A stretch of 64,000 bases of DNA, taken from the NCBI RefSeq assembly GCF_000190535.1, contig NC_015160.1, forward strand, positions 3,224,001 through 3,288,000. Reading direction: 5' to 3'. How positions within the stretch are numbered: the stretch's first letter is position 1; every line of letters starts with the position of its first letter. The notes under the pieces were generated by a model. The model did no database searches, was not told the DNA's origin, and saw only the letters and a list, made by a program, of their open reading frames with translations. The stretch comes from Odoribacter splanchnicus DSM 20712 (lineage in GTDB: Bacteria; Bacteroidota; Bacteroidia; Bacteroidales; Marinifilaceae). Of the stretch, positions 8,808 through 17,219 are shown piece after piece. The position numbers were made by a program, and so were the translations under genes.

Positions 8808-9902
8808 CTATTCGTTCATCACCTTTGTTTGCCGGTCGATGGAAGCTTGGTGAATCGCTTTGAAAACTTTTTCTAAAAACTCATTATCCAGTCCCGTCTC
8901 AGCTCCTTTGACAAACACCTTTTCCAGGATTTTATCCCAACGTCCGGGTTGCAGAATAGTAATATTATTTTGCTTTTTATATTTTCCGATTTCGTCGGAT
9001 ACCTTCATCCGCCGGGTCAATAGCTCCAATATATCGTTATCGATATCATCGATCTGCGCCCGCAATTCATCTATGTTTTCCTTGTATTCTATGTTTTCCG
9101 AATCTATATCCCGGATAATCAGTTTTCCTAAAATTTCCCGAAGAGAAGTCGGTGTGACTTGCTGTGCAGCATCACTCAAAGCTATTTCAGGACAAATATG
9201 GGATTCGATGATCAGTCCGTCGAACCCCAAATCCATCGCTTGCTGGGAAACTTCCTGAATATATTCCCGTTTACCTGAAATATGGCTTGGGTCACAAATC
9301 ATCAACATATCGGGAAAACGCCGTTTTATCTCGATAGGTAATTGCCACTGAGGAACATTGCGGTACTTGGATTTTACATAAGCAGAAAAACCCCGATGAA
9401 TCACACCGATTTTTTTCAGTCCTGCCATATTTAAGCGTTCCAAAGCACCGATCCAGAGTTCGACATCCGGATTGACAGGATTTTTCACTAAAACCGGAAT
9501 ATCGGTACCTTTTAAAGCGTCGGCTATTTCCTGCATAGCAAAAGGATTGGCAGAAGTACGTGCCCCGATCCACAACATATCCACGCCGGCTTTCAGAGCT
9601 TCGTACACATGTTTGACATTAGCTACTTCCGTAGAAATTTTCATTCCTAACTCACGCTGCACCCGCTTCATCCAGACTAATCCTTCGGAACCGACTCCCT
9701 CGAAACAATTCGGACGGGTACGGGGTTTCCAGATCCCTGCCCTCAAAACTTCCACTCCGGCGGCCTTCAAACCTTTGGCTGTTTCAAAAACTTGTTGTTC
9801 ACTCTCCGCACTGCAAGGTCCTGCAATAATAATAGGCTTAGTGGTATCTGTAAATAATCTCCAGTCCTCTACTTTTACCAAATCTAATTTTGTCGCTGTC
9901 AT
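8808..9902 (-). CDS. aroF: Bifunctional DAHP synthase / chorismate mutase
   Basis: Residues 1-260 are a class I-beta type DAHP synthase, which condenses phosphoenolpyruvate and erythrose-4-phosphate in the first shikimate-pathway step. Visible blocks are IIAGPCSAES, LRAGIWKPRTRPN, VWIGARTS-like (LWIGARTSANPF), VLVKNPVNPD, GVIHRGFS, and MICDPSHISGKR with metal-binding Cys/His residues. Residues 275-360 are an AroQ chorismate mutase (ELRAQIDDIDNDILELLTRRMKVSDEIGKYKKQN) that turns chorismate into prephenate. This fusion is the usual arrangement in Bacteroidales and explains why the neighbouring pheA lacks a mutase domain. It is the last gene of the four-gene operon. The symbol is by family convention; aroG would be equally defensible. 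Confidence 0.93.
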   Translation of the reverse strand: MTATKLDLVKVEDWRLFTDTTKPIIIAGPCSAESEQQVFETAKGLKAAGVEVLRAGIWKPRTRPNCFEGVGSEGLVWMKRVQRELGMKISTEVANVKHVYEALKAGVDMLWIGARTSANPFAMQEIADALKGTDIPVLVKNPVNPDVELWIGALERLNMAGLKKIGVIHRGFSAYVKSKYRNVPQWQLPIEIKRRFPDMLMICDPSHISGKREYIQEVSQQAMDLGFDGLIIESHICPEIALSDAAQQVTPTSLREILGKLIIRDIDSENIEYKENIDELRAQIDDIDNDILELLTRRMKVSDEIGKYKKQNNITILQPGRWDKILEKVFVKGAETGLDNEFLEKVFKAIHQASIDRQTKVMNE

Positions 9903-9935
9903 ATATTTCTTTTTTATAAATTCAAATCAGTATTC

Positions 9936-10775
9936 TTACCGGATGATCCTTTTTATTTTATTAGCCTTATGGATCAAGTCCTTCACTCCTTTTTCATCAT
10001 AATCTGCAATATGTTTTTTAAATTCCTGCAATTTTTCGATATAGGTATCTAAAACAGTCAATATATTCTCTTTATTCTGAGAGAATATCGGAGCCCACAT
10101 GTCTGCATTACTTTTAGCCAATCGTACCGTCGATGAAAAACCACCGGAAGCCAGGTCAAAGATATTCTTTTCATTCTTTTCTTTTTCCAAAACAGTCAAC
10201 GCAAGTGCAAAAGAAGTGATATGGGAAATATGGGAAATATAAGCCGTATGCATGTCATGATGTGCGGCCCGCATATATATCACCCTCATATTGAGGCAAT
10301 CATACATTTGCTTGACCAGTTCGACGGCTTGCATATACGAATCTTCAGCATTGCAAATAATGCCTGCCCGTCCGTCGAATAATCCGGGCAAAGCAGCCCA
10401 GGGACCCGAATATTCTGTCCCTGCCATGGGATGAGCAGCGACAAAATTCTTCCGGTTCGGATGATAACGAACCATATCGTTGATTTTTTCTTTCGTCGAA
10501 CAGACATCGGTCACTACCTGACGGTCCACCTTATCCAGTATATCCGGGATCATCCGGATAGCTATACTTACCGGCACAGCTACGACAATCATATCGCTCA
10601 TAGCAATACATTCTTCATAACTGACGATTTCGTCGACCAATCCCAATTCCTTCGCAGCCGAAGCATGCAAAGCATCCGCTTCAACCCCGACAACACGATC
10701 GGCAAAACCCCGGTTTTTCAAATCTACTGCCATAGAACCACCGATCAATCCAACTCCTATTATTCCAACTTGCAT
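9936..10775 (-). CDS. tyrA: Prephenate dehydrogenase
   Basis: A 279-residue NAD(P)-dependent enzyme that oxidatively decarboxylates prephenate to 4-hydroxyphenylpyruvate, the tyrosine branch. The Rossmann start is MQVGIIGVGLIGGSMAVDL with GxGxxG at 6-11. VVAVPVS and VTDVCSTKEKI follow, then the substrate-binding FVAAHPMAGTEYSGPWAA and the helical dimerisation domain with HHDMHTAYISHISHI. No ACT regulatory domain and no chorismate mutase domain are attached. The protein is short, as in other Bacteroidetes TyrA. The gene sits between the aminotransferase and the DAHP synthase-mutase gene, 33 bases from the latter. Confidence 0.93.
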   Translation of the reverse strand: MQVGIIGVGLIGGSMAVDLKNRGFADRVVGVEADALHASAAKELGLVDEIVSYEECIAMSDMIVVAVPVSIAIRMIPDILDKVDRQVVTDVCSTKEKINDMVRYHPNRKNFVAAHPMAGTEYSGPWAALPGLFDGRAGIICNAEDSYMQAVELVKQMYDCLNMRVIYMRAAHHDMHTAYISHISHITSFALALTVLEKEKNEKNIFDLASGGFSSTVRLAKSNADMWAPIFSQNKENILTVLDTYIEKLQEFKKHIADYDEKGVKDLIHKANKIKRIIR

Positions 10776-10811
10776 ATCAACATTTCTTTTTATCCGACAT
10801 TTACAACTGCT

Positions 10812-12005
10812 TCAACACCACGAACCATGTTTAAAATGACTCACATGTAAAACCCGGCGAATCCGTCCGGCAGCTTCACGTAATACCTCTTGTTTCGCAC
10901 ACAATGAAATCCGGATATAACGTTCGCCGTTACTTCCAAAAATAAAACCGGGAGTAATAAATACATGCGCTTTTTGCAAAATCATATCCGACAATTTTTC
11001 CCCACTCTCTTCCCGGTCATCGATCTTTCCCCACAAAAACATACCTCCGCTATGTTTATCGTATCTCACACCCAACAGATCGAAAATTTCTCCGGCCAAT
11101 TTCTGTCTTTCCCGGTATTCTGCATTCAATTGTGCATACCAATCGTCTTTTTGGGATAAAGCTTTCACAGCTGCCAATTGGAGCGGTTTGAACATACCCG
11201 AATCCATATTGCTTTTCACTTTCAACACCTGGGAAATGACATCTGCATCTCCGGCAATCATCCCGATTCTCCAACCCGACATATGATGTGCTTTACTCAG
11301 TGAGTTCAGTTCCACACAGCAGGTTTTCGCCCCATCGATACTCAAAATACTCAGTTGTTCATCATTTAATATAAAACTATAGGGATTATCATTACAGATC
11401 AAAATCCGGTGTTTCAAGCCAAACTCTACCAACCTTTCGTATAATGCCATCGTAGCTTTTGCTCCGGTAGGCATATTCGGATAATTTGTCCACATCATTT
11501 TTACCCTGGAAAGATCCCTGTTTTCCAACTGTTCAAAATCGGGCATCCATCCGGTTTCTTCCTTCAAATCATAAAGCACGATCCCGGCTTCTGCCAGTAA
11601 AGAAGCCGAGGAATAAGTGGGATATCCGGGATTAGGTACAAGCACTTGATCTCCTTTATTCAAAAAAGCCAGAGACAATAACAAAATTCCTTCTTTAGAA
11701 CCGGCCAAAGGTTGAATCTCCGTATCCGGATTCAAATCTACCCGATAATATTTCTTATACCAGGTAGCAAATCCTTCACGCAGTTCTTTTATTCCTTTAT
11801 AACTTTGATAAGCGTGATTACCTGGATGCTGAGCCTCTTTGATCAAAGTCAGGATAGCTTCCTCGGGTGGCATCCGGTCAGGGGCACCGATTCCCAGATT
11901 AATCACTTCGGCTCCTTGTCGGTTCATCAAATCAATCTCTTGTAATTTTTTTGAAAAATAGTATTCACTGACACTATTCGTTCTGTTTGCCGGTTTAATT
12001 ATCAT
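10812..12005 (-). CDS. Class I/II aminotransferase (probable aromatic or prephenate aminotransferase)
   Basis: A 397-residue fold-type I PLP enzyme. The signature blocks are INLGIGAPDRMPPEEAI near the N-terminus, the dinucleotide-like turn AGSKEGILLLSLAFL, NPGYPTYS, NYPNMPTGA (Asn contacting PLP), ICNDNPYSFI, and the Schiff-base Lys in SLSKAHHMSGWRIGM. It ends RYIRISLCAKQEV, with the substrate-carboxylate Arg. Its position between pheA and tyrA argues that it transaminates phenylpyruvate and 4-hydroxyphenylpyruvate to Phe and Tyr. Sequence alone does not exclude aspartate or LL-diaminopimelate-type substrates. The start MIIKPANRTNSVSEYYFSKK has the usual short N-terminal arm. Confidence 0.85.
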   Translation of the reverse strand: MIIKPANRTNSVSEYYFSKKLQEIDLMNRQGAEVINLGIGAPDRMPPEEAILTLIKEAQHPGNHAYQSYKGIKELREGFATWYKKYYRVDLNPDTEIQPLAGSKEGILLLSLAFLNKGDQVLVPNPGYPTYSSASLLAEAGIVLYDLKEETGWMPDFEQLENRDLSRVKMMWTNYPNMPTGAKATMALYERLVEFGLKHRILICNDNPYSFILNDEQLSILSIDGAKTCCVELNSLSKAHHMSGWRIGMIAGDADVISQVLKVKSNMDSGMFKPLQLAAVKALSQKDDWYAQLNAEYRERQKLAGEIFDLLGVRYDKHSGGMFLWGKIDDREESGEKLSDMILQKAHVFITPGFIFGSNGERYIRISLCAKQEVLREAAGRIRRVLHVSHFKHGSWC

Positions 12006-12044
12006 CGTTTACGATTTTTGATTTACAACTTATATACTTTCTAA

Positions 12045-12863
12045 TCAACAATAACTTTTATATTCCCCCATCACTGTCAGTTCATCGACCAATGGTCTTA
12101 CAGCATTCATCGCTTCCAGATAATGTCCGTAATCATCGAATTTCAGATCCACATAAAAAAAATACTGCCATTCCTTCCCCGGTATAGGCAAGGATTGTAT
12201 TTTCGTCAGGTTAAGGTCATAAAAGGCAAATATGGAAAGTACCTGCGATAACCGACCTGTCTTATGAGGCAACGTAAAGCAAATCGAGGATTTATCGATA
12301 TCTTTCTCTGATACGGTAATATGGTCGTCCAGGATCAGAAAACGGGTGAAATTTTGCTTATGAGTCTCTATACTAGCCTGAAGAATCTCCAAACCGAATA
12401 ATTCTGCAGCCAATTCAGAAGCAATCGCACCGATCCGTCTTTGTCCGTTCCGCATTATATCGGCAGCACTTTTGGCTGTATCTTCCGATTCTACCAAACG
12501 GATATGTGGATATGATTTAAAAAATTCACGGGTCTGGGCTATAGCCATATAATGTGAATGCACTTCAGTAATCTCTTCTATAGTCTGCCCGGACAAAGCC
12601 ATCAGGTTTTGCTGAATCCGAAGGAATACCTCCCCTTTCACTTTGCGGGAATGTTTATGCAACAAAGAATAATTCGGTAATAATCCTCCTGCCACGGTAT
12701 TCTCGATAGCCATGATAGCTCCCGAAGCTTTTCCCTGATCCAAAGCAACAAACAAATCTTCAAAACTAAGACATTCACACACACCGATCTCATTTCCATA
12801 AAACAACCGGGCAGCTTGCTCGTGAAAACATCCGTGTACTCCTTGAATTGCAATTTTCGTCAT
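12045..12863 (-). CDS. pheA: Prephenate dehydratase
   Basis: A 272-residue monofunctional enzyme converting prephenate to phenylpyruvate. The catalytic domain opens IAIQGVHGCFHEQAARLFYG and contains GAIMAIENTVAGG (the EN(S/T) substrate block) and FTRFLIL with the catalytic Thr-Arg-Phe. Residues from about 190 form an ACT domain (SSICFTLPHKTGRLSQVLSIF, then NLTKIQSLPIPGKEWQYFFYVD), with the GxL and ESRP-like region used for phenylalanine feedback inhibition. No chorismate mutase domain is present. It is the first gene of the operon and lies directly downstream of the two leader peptides and terminators at 12893-13171. Confidence 0.94.
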   Translation of the reverse strand: MTKIAIQGVHGCFHEQAARLFYGNEIGVCECLSFEDLFVALDQGKASGAIMAIENTVAGGLLPNYSLLHKHSRKVKGEVFLRIQQNLMALSGQTIEEITEVHSHYMAIAQTREFFKSYPHIRLVESEDTAKSAADIMRNGQRRIGAIASELAAELFGLEILQASIETHKQNFTRFLILDDHITVSEKDIDKSSICFTLPHKTGRLSQVLSIFAFYDLNLTKIQSLPIPGKEWQYFFYVDLKFDDYGHYLEAMNAVRPLVDELTVMGEYKSYC

Positions 12864-12892
12864 TTTCCGTCACTTTTAATTCGTATATCGGT

Positions 12893-12924
12893 CAATAAAA
12901 AACCCCGGACATTATGCCGGGGTT
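12893..12924 (-). terminator. Attenuator terminator 2 upstream of pheA
   Basis: On the minus strand an 8-bp stem, AACCCCGG / CCGGGGTT (12901-12908 with 12917-12924), closes an 8-base loop and is followed by TTTTTTATT. It lies 21 bases after the stop of the second leader peptide and 30 bases before the pheA start, the place of a transcription attenuator. Confidence 0.88.
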
Positions 12925-12945
12925 TATATTATTCCATTATTATTT

Positions 12946-13038
12946 TCAGGACAAAATACACAGCCTCCGGCTACTCTTCATAAAATAAAAGTAGAAGTAA
13001 AAATAAAACCGGCTGCTAAATCGAAAATACGTCGCCAT
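12946..13038 (-). CDS. Phe/Tyr leader peptide 2 (30 aa)
   Basis: A minus-strand ATG at 13038 opens a 30-codon frame ending TGA at 12946-12948. It contains twelve aromatic residues, including an uninterrupted alternating run FYFYFYFYF at residues 11-19 (five TTT/TAT pairs with TAC/TTC variants), plus MATYFRF at the start. No Trp is present. It lies between attenuator terminator 1 and terminator 2, 83 bases ahead of terminator 2's loop. This is the classic design of an attenuator leader peptide whose translation reads charged tRNA-Phe and tRNA-Tyr. It should have no function as a protein. The element GCCGG (12967-12971) could pair with the terminator's CCGGC. Confidence 0.85.
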   Translation of the reverse strand: MATYFRFSSRFYFYFYFYFMKSSRRLCILS

Positions 13039-13046
13039 CTTTGTCC

Positions 13047-13076
13047 AAATAAAAAAGCCCTGAGTGATCAGGGCTT
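13047..13076 (-). terminator. Attenuator terminator 1 upstream of pheA
   Basis: On the minus strand AAGCCCTGA and TCAGGGCTT (13055-13063 with 13068-13076) form a 9-bp perfect stem with a TCAC loop, followed by TTTTTTATTTG. A second copy of the 3' arm, AGGGCTT at 13108-13114, lies immediately after the first leader-peptide stop codon and can capture the 5' arm as an antiterminator. Confidence 0.9.
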
Positions 13077-13114
13077 ACTTTAATCCTATTTTTTAATCAT
13101 TACACGGAAGCCCT

Positions 13115-13171
13115 TTACTCTCTGCTAAAAAAGTAAAAATAAAAATAATATGCATTCCAAAATGATTTCAT
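13115..13171 (-). CDS. Phe/Tyr/Trp leader peptide 1 (18 aa)
   Basis: A minus-strand ATG at 13171 encodes MKSFWNAYYFYFYFFSRE and stops with TAA at 13115-13117. Ten of its 18 residues are aromatic (five Phe, four Tyr, one Trp). It begins about 18 bases after the predicted transcription start and is followed by the duplicated arm AGGGCTT and terminator 1. Position, length and codon content make it a ribosome-stalling leader for transcription attenuation of the pheA-aminotransferase-tyrA-DAHP synthase operon. It is too short for ordinary gene finding. Confidence 0.9.
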   Translation of the reverse strand: MKSFWNAYYFYFYFFSRE

Positions 13172-13195
13172 CGCTCTGTTTTTGTTTTGTGACGA

Positions 13196-13226
13196 CAAAT
13201 ATACAAACAAATCTATTTCTTGCAAA
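13196..13226 (-). promoter_or_regulatory. Promoter of the aromatic amino acid operon
   Basis: Reading the minus strand, TTTG (13223-13226) is followed after exactly 19 bases by TATATTTG (13196-13203), a full match to the Bacteroidetes housekeeping promoter (TTTG, 19-21 bases, TAnnTTTG). The transcript should begin near 13189, 18 bases before leader peptide 1. Confidence 0.8.
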
Positions 13227-13343
13227 TGTATCCCATTTATTTTTCAGAGAATCTCTCTTTTTAGTACAAATACGATTCTCAATGTTTAGAATATAACATA
13301 TAAAAGCCTCCCTCCGATATACTTACTGATGAGCTTTTTTTTC

Positions 13344-13351
13344 TAACTTTG
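13344..13351 (+). promoter_or_regulatory. -7 element of polA
   Basis: TAACTTTG matches the Bacteroidetes -7 consensus TAnnTTTG and lies 26 bases before the polA start. No convincing TTTG is found 19-21 bases upstream, so the promoter may be weak. Confidence 0.5.
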
Positions 13352-13377
13352 TCCGTATAAATTTTAATCCTATATTC

Positions 13378-16068
13378 ATGTCAGATCCTAAGACCTTATT
13401 CCTACTAGACGCCTATGCACTGATATACCGGTCGTATTATGCTTTTATCAATAATCCCCGGATTACCACCACAGGAATAAACACCTCCGCCACCTTTGGT
13501 TTTTGTAATTTTCTGATCGAATTATTAGAATTAGAAAAACCGACTCATATCGCAGTGATTTTCGATCCCGAAGGTCCCACTTTCCGGCACGAAATGTACA
13601 CACCTTATAAAGCACAACGTCCCCCGATGCCGGAAGATCTGAGAAAATCCATTCCTTATATAAAAAAAATTATCGCAGGTCTGGGTATTTCTTGTCTGGA
13701 TGCGCCGGGTTACGAAGCCGACGATTTTATCGGTACCCTGGCCAAAAGAGCGGAGAAAGAAGGTTATACCGTTTATATGATCACGCCGGATAAAGATTAT
13801 GCCCAGCTGGTCAGTGAAAAAGTTTTTATGTATAAACCCGGACGTTCAGGAAATAAATCGGAAGTCTGGGGTATTCCCGAAGTATTGGATCACTTCGGGA
13901 TCGAACGGGTGGATCAGGTCATCGATATTTTAGGACTGATGGGAGATACGGCGGACAATGTTCCGGGATGTTCCGGAATCGGCCCTAAAAGCGCTGCTGC
14001 CCTGGTCTATAAATATGGAGATATCGACGGAATATATGCCCATATCGATGAACTCAAAGGCAAACAACGGCAGAATCTGCTCGATTGCCAGCCAACCGTC
14101 CATTTGTCACGTACCCTGGTCACTATTTGTACCGAAGTTCCTACCGATATCACTCCCGAAGATCTTGAGAAGAAACATATCGATGTAAAAATTCTGGATC
14201 CTATTTTCAAAGAACTGGAACTCTTTTCATTGGTAAAACGGGTATTGAATACAGATATAGAAGAAGATACCTCAGAGAAATTGTCGGACATCAAAGTCAG
14301 TTATACCGACCATTCCCAAGATCCGGCTTCTTTACTGCAAAAACTGGAAGAAGCAGATCTTTATGCTTTATATGTTGTTTTCAAAAACGGGACTCTGTAT
14401 AATTCCTGGCCGACTCATCTGTGCTTCTCGACAAAACTTCACGAAGTAAGTTATATCAATCTGCCTAATGACAAAAACAAGGCATTGGAAATCATACTCC
14501 AATTCCAGGCCATTTTTGAAAACAAAAATAAAATTTTAATATCGGCCGATGTAAAAAACGATATCATTTGGTTGAAAAGAGCAGGTATCAAACTCAAAAA
14601 TGATATTTTCGACATTAAAATAGCCCATTATGTACTCCATCCGGACATATCACACGACTTAGGCCGGGTTGCTTTGGAATACCTCAATTATAAACTCTCG
14701 GGAAGTAAAAAAGAAGATCAGCAACTCACGCTCCAGTTCGATGAAGAAGCAGGGACGGAAGATAACGATTTTGCAGAGAAAACCGATGTTATCTTCCAGC
14801 TTCATGAAAAACTCTGTGACGATCTGCAACAGACCGGCTTACTGGCACTTTATAACAACATCGAAATGCCACTGGTTTTTGTACTCGCCGACATGGAATA
14901 CGAAGGAGTAAGCATCGATTGTAACGAACTTCAGTCCATTTCAAGCGAACTAAAAGAACGGATCGATATCATTGAAAAAGAAATCTATGAATTAGCTCAT
15001 CAGGAATTCAACATCAGTTCCCCCAAGCAATTGGGTGAAGTACTCTTCGATAAACTGAAAATCGACAGTAATCACAAAAAGACAAAATCCGGTCAATACA
15101 GTACTTCAGAACAAGTGCTTGTAAAATTAGAAGACGAACATCCCATTATCAATAAAATACTGGATTACCGGGGATTAAAAAAACTTTTGACGACATATGC
15201 AGAAGCACTTCCCAGTTTTATCGACCCGGGGACAGGAAAAATACACACTCATTTCAATCAGGCAGAAGCGGCAACCGGTCGTTTAAGCAGCCTGAACCCG
15301 AATCTGCAAAATATCCCTATCCGCACAGAAGAAGGCCGGAAAATCCGTAAGGCTTTCGTTACCGGTAATGACGACTATTTGTTTTTCTCAGCCGACTATT
15401 CCCAGGTCGAATTACGGTTGATGGCTCATTTAAGTCAGGATAAAGAATTGATTCATGCTTTCAATCACGGTATAGATGTACATACCGCTACAGCTTCAAA
15501 AATTTATCATGTCACCTTAGAGGAAGTAACTCCTGAAATGCGCCGCCGGGCTAAAACGGCTAATTTCGGTATCATATACGGTATATCTGCCTGGGGCTTG
15601 GCCGAAAGACTCCACATCAGCCGCAAAGAAGGCAAAGAATTGATCGACGGTTATTTCGATCTTTATCCAGGCGTGAAAAAATACATGGAAGAATCCGTCG
15701 AAAAAGCCAGAAAAAAAGAATTTGTCGAAACAATTATGGGCCGCAGACGTTATCTCCGGGACATAAACTCCCGGAATGCCGTAGTCAGAGGGATGGCGGA
15801 ACGAAATGCCATCAATGCTCCGATACAGGGATCGGCTGCCGATATTATAAAAATGGCTATGATCTGTATCCAAAAACGCATTCAGGAAGAAGGATTGATG
15901 TCCAGAATGATCATTCAAGTTCATGACGAACTCAATTTCAAATGCCATAAATCCGAACAATATCTCCTGAAAAGCCTGGTGACGAATTGTATGGAGCATG
16001 TAATAAAACTCTCTGTGCCTCTAACGGTTAGTACAGGATTCGGAAACAATTGGTATGAAGCACATTGA
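13378..16068 (+). CDS. polA: DNA polymerase I
   Basis: An 896-residue family A polymerase for Okazaki fragment processing and repair. Residues 1-290 are the 5'-3' exonuclease (YEADDFIGTLA, ITPDKDYAQLV, GLMGDTADNVPGCSGIGPKSA). The polymerase domain carries motif A DYSQVELRLMAHL (Asp673), motif B RRRAKTANFGIIYG, and motif C IQVHDE (His849-Glu851). The intermediate domain is odd. Where the proofreading site normally has a DxE motif the sequence reads DLYALYVVFKNG (327-338), with no DxE, although the Exo II-like Asp395 and the Exo III-like Asp412 remain. Proofreading is therefore probably absent or weak. The gene follows divergently from the aromatic operon's leader. Confidence 0.96.
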   Translation: MSDPKTLFLLDAYALIYRSYYAFINNPRITTTGINTSATFGFCNFLIELLELEKPTHIAVIFDPEGPTFRHEMYTPYKAQRPPMPEDLRKSIPYIKKIIAGLGISCLDAPGYEADDFIGTLAKRAEKEGYTVYMITPDKDYAQLVSEKVFMYKPGRSGNKSEVWGIPEVLDHFGIERVDQVIDILGLMGDTADNVPGCSGIGPKSAAALVYKYGDIDGIYAHIDELKGKQRQNLLDCQPTVHLSRTLVTICTEVPTDITPEDLEKKHIDVKILDPIFKELELFSLVKRVLNTDIEEDTSEKLSDIKVSYTDHSQDPASLLQKLEEADLYALYVVFKNGTLYNSWPTHLCFSTKLHEVSYINLPNDKNKALEIILQFQAIFENKNKILISADVKNDIIWLKRAGIKLKNDIFDIKIAHYVLHPDISHDLGRVALEYLNYKLSGSKKEDQQLTLQFDEEAGTEDNDFAEKTDVIFQLHEKLCDDLQQTGLLALYNNIEMPLVFVLADMEYEGVSIDCNELQSISSELKERIDIIEKEIYELAHQEFNISSPKQLGEVLFDKLKIDSNHKKTKSGQYSTSEQVLVKLEDEHPIINKILDYRGLKKLLTTYAEALPSFIDPGTGKIHTHFNQAEAATGRLSSLNPNLQNIPIRTEEGRKIRKAFVTGNDDYLFFSADYSQVELRLMAHLSQDKELIHAFNHGIDVHTATASKIYHVTLEEVTPEMRRRAKTANFGIIYGISAWGLAERLHISRKEGKELIDGYFDLYPGVKKYMEESVEKARKKEFVETIMGRRRYLRDINSRNAVVRGMAERNAINAPIQGSAADIIKMAMICIQKRIQEEGLMSRMIIQVHDELNFKCHKSEQYLLKSLVTNCMEHVIKLSVPLTVSTGFGNNWYEAH

Positions 16069-16154
16069 CCTGTAAAAAAACTTGTTTCAATTTAATAAAT
16101 GTAAATTAATCCCGATTTTTTTATATTATTGCAATAAATTTCAATCAAACCAAT

Positions 16155-17219
16155 ATGCGAGTATTTATTAAAAATAGAATCCTGTTCTATTTTATATTTT
16201 TCATATATACTCCGGCTAGCTTCGCTCAGGATTATTCCTTTTCTCAATTTTGGGAGAATCGGATTTATTATAATCCTTCCTTCGTTGGTTTGAATGAAGG
16301 TGAATTCAACGGACAATTGACCTATCGGAAACTCTGGCCCAAATTTCCGGGTAATTTTTCAACGATTTTTTTTTCCGCCGATTTAAAAACATACAATAAT
16401 TATGGATTCGGATTATCCGTTATTTCAAGTGATGAAGGGGGTGGTTTTATAAAATCGAACAGTATCGGACTATCCTACTCCTGGAGAGGGTATTTCAACA
16501 AAGAAAAAAATATCTACTTTCAATTAGGAGTGAAAGGTTCTTATTATGACGAAAGGCTGAATCCGAACAAATACATTTATTCCGGGAATCTTCATGAAAT
16601 ATACGGTAACATTCTACCGTTACCGGCTTTGGACATTGTCAATGAAAAACAAAATTATTGGGATTTCAGTACAGGTTTTATGATCTATGTTCCCTGGGAA
16701 CGTCATTACCGTGAATTTATGCATAATTTCATCGGATTTTCCGTCAATCATTTCACCCGCCCTAAAGACAATTTTATCGAAGAAAATGCCCGGATTCCGA
16801 TCAAACTGAGTTTACAATGGAATAGTTTTATCAGAACCTCCCTTTATAGCCTCGACAAAAAAAGTAGTTTATATGTTTGTCCGGGATTATTATATGAAAA
16901 CCGAGGAGATCGATTATTATCTTCCTCCTCATTCGATAACTTTATCGTCGGTTCGGATATCACCACCGATCCCTTATTCGGTGGAGTATGGTATAGTTCT
17001 CAGCTCCTGAACAGCGATAAAGAAAATTATAAAGCGATCATTTTCAAACTTGGACTCAAGTTGAATTCTGCCAATAAAAAATTTGAATATCGTCTGGCTT
17101 ATTCCTACGATATGTCTCTTGGAAATTTAGTAAAATCAACAGAAGGATCCCATGAAATCAGTTTCAACATCACCTACAGATTCAATGCCAAATACCGATA
17201 TAACATATTTTCATTCTGA
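16155..17219 (+). CDS. PorP/SprF family outer-membrane protein
   Basis: A 354-residue protein with a signal peptide (ending TPASFAQ). The conserved family start is DYSFSQFWENRIYYNPSFVGL, followed by a series of barrel strands such as YGFGLSVISSDEGG, SNSIGLSYSWRGYF and FKLGLKLNSANKKFEYRLAYSY, and a final EISFNITYRF. PorP/SprF proteins are outer-membrane partners of the type IX secretion or gliding machinery in Bacteroidetes. Some paralogues work with surface adhesins instead. No other type IX genes are in the window, so the precise role is open. The coding end overlaps the following DUF4271 frame. Confidence 0.85.
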   Translation: MRVFIKNRILFYFIFFIYTPASFAQDYSFSQFWENRIYYNPSFVGLNEGEFNGQLTYRKLWPKFPGNFSTIFFSADLKTYNNYGFGLSVISSDEGGGFIKSNSIGLSYSWRGYFNKEKNIYFQLGVKGSYYDERLNPNKYIYSGNLHEIYGNILPLPALDIVNEKQNYWDFSTGFMIYVPWERHYREFMHNFIGFSVNHFTRPKDNFIEENARIPIKLSLQWNSFIRTSLYSLDKKSSLYVCPGLLYENRGDRLLSSSSFDNFIVGSDITTDPLFGGVWYSSQLLNSDKENYKAIIFKLGLKLNSANKKFEYRLAYSYDMSLGNLVKSTEGSHEISFNITYRFNAKYRYNIFSF

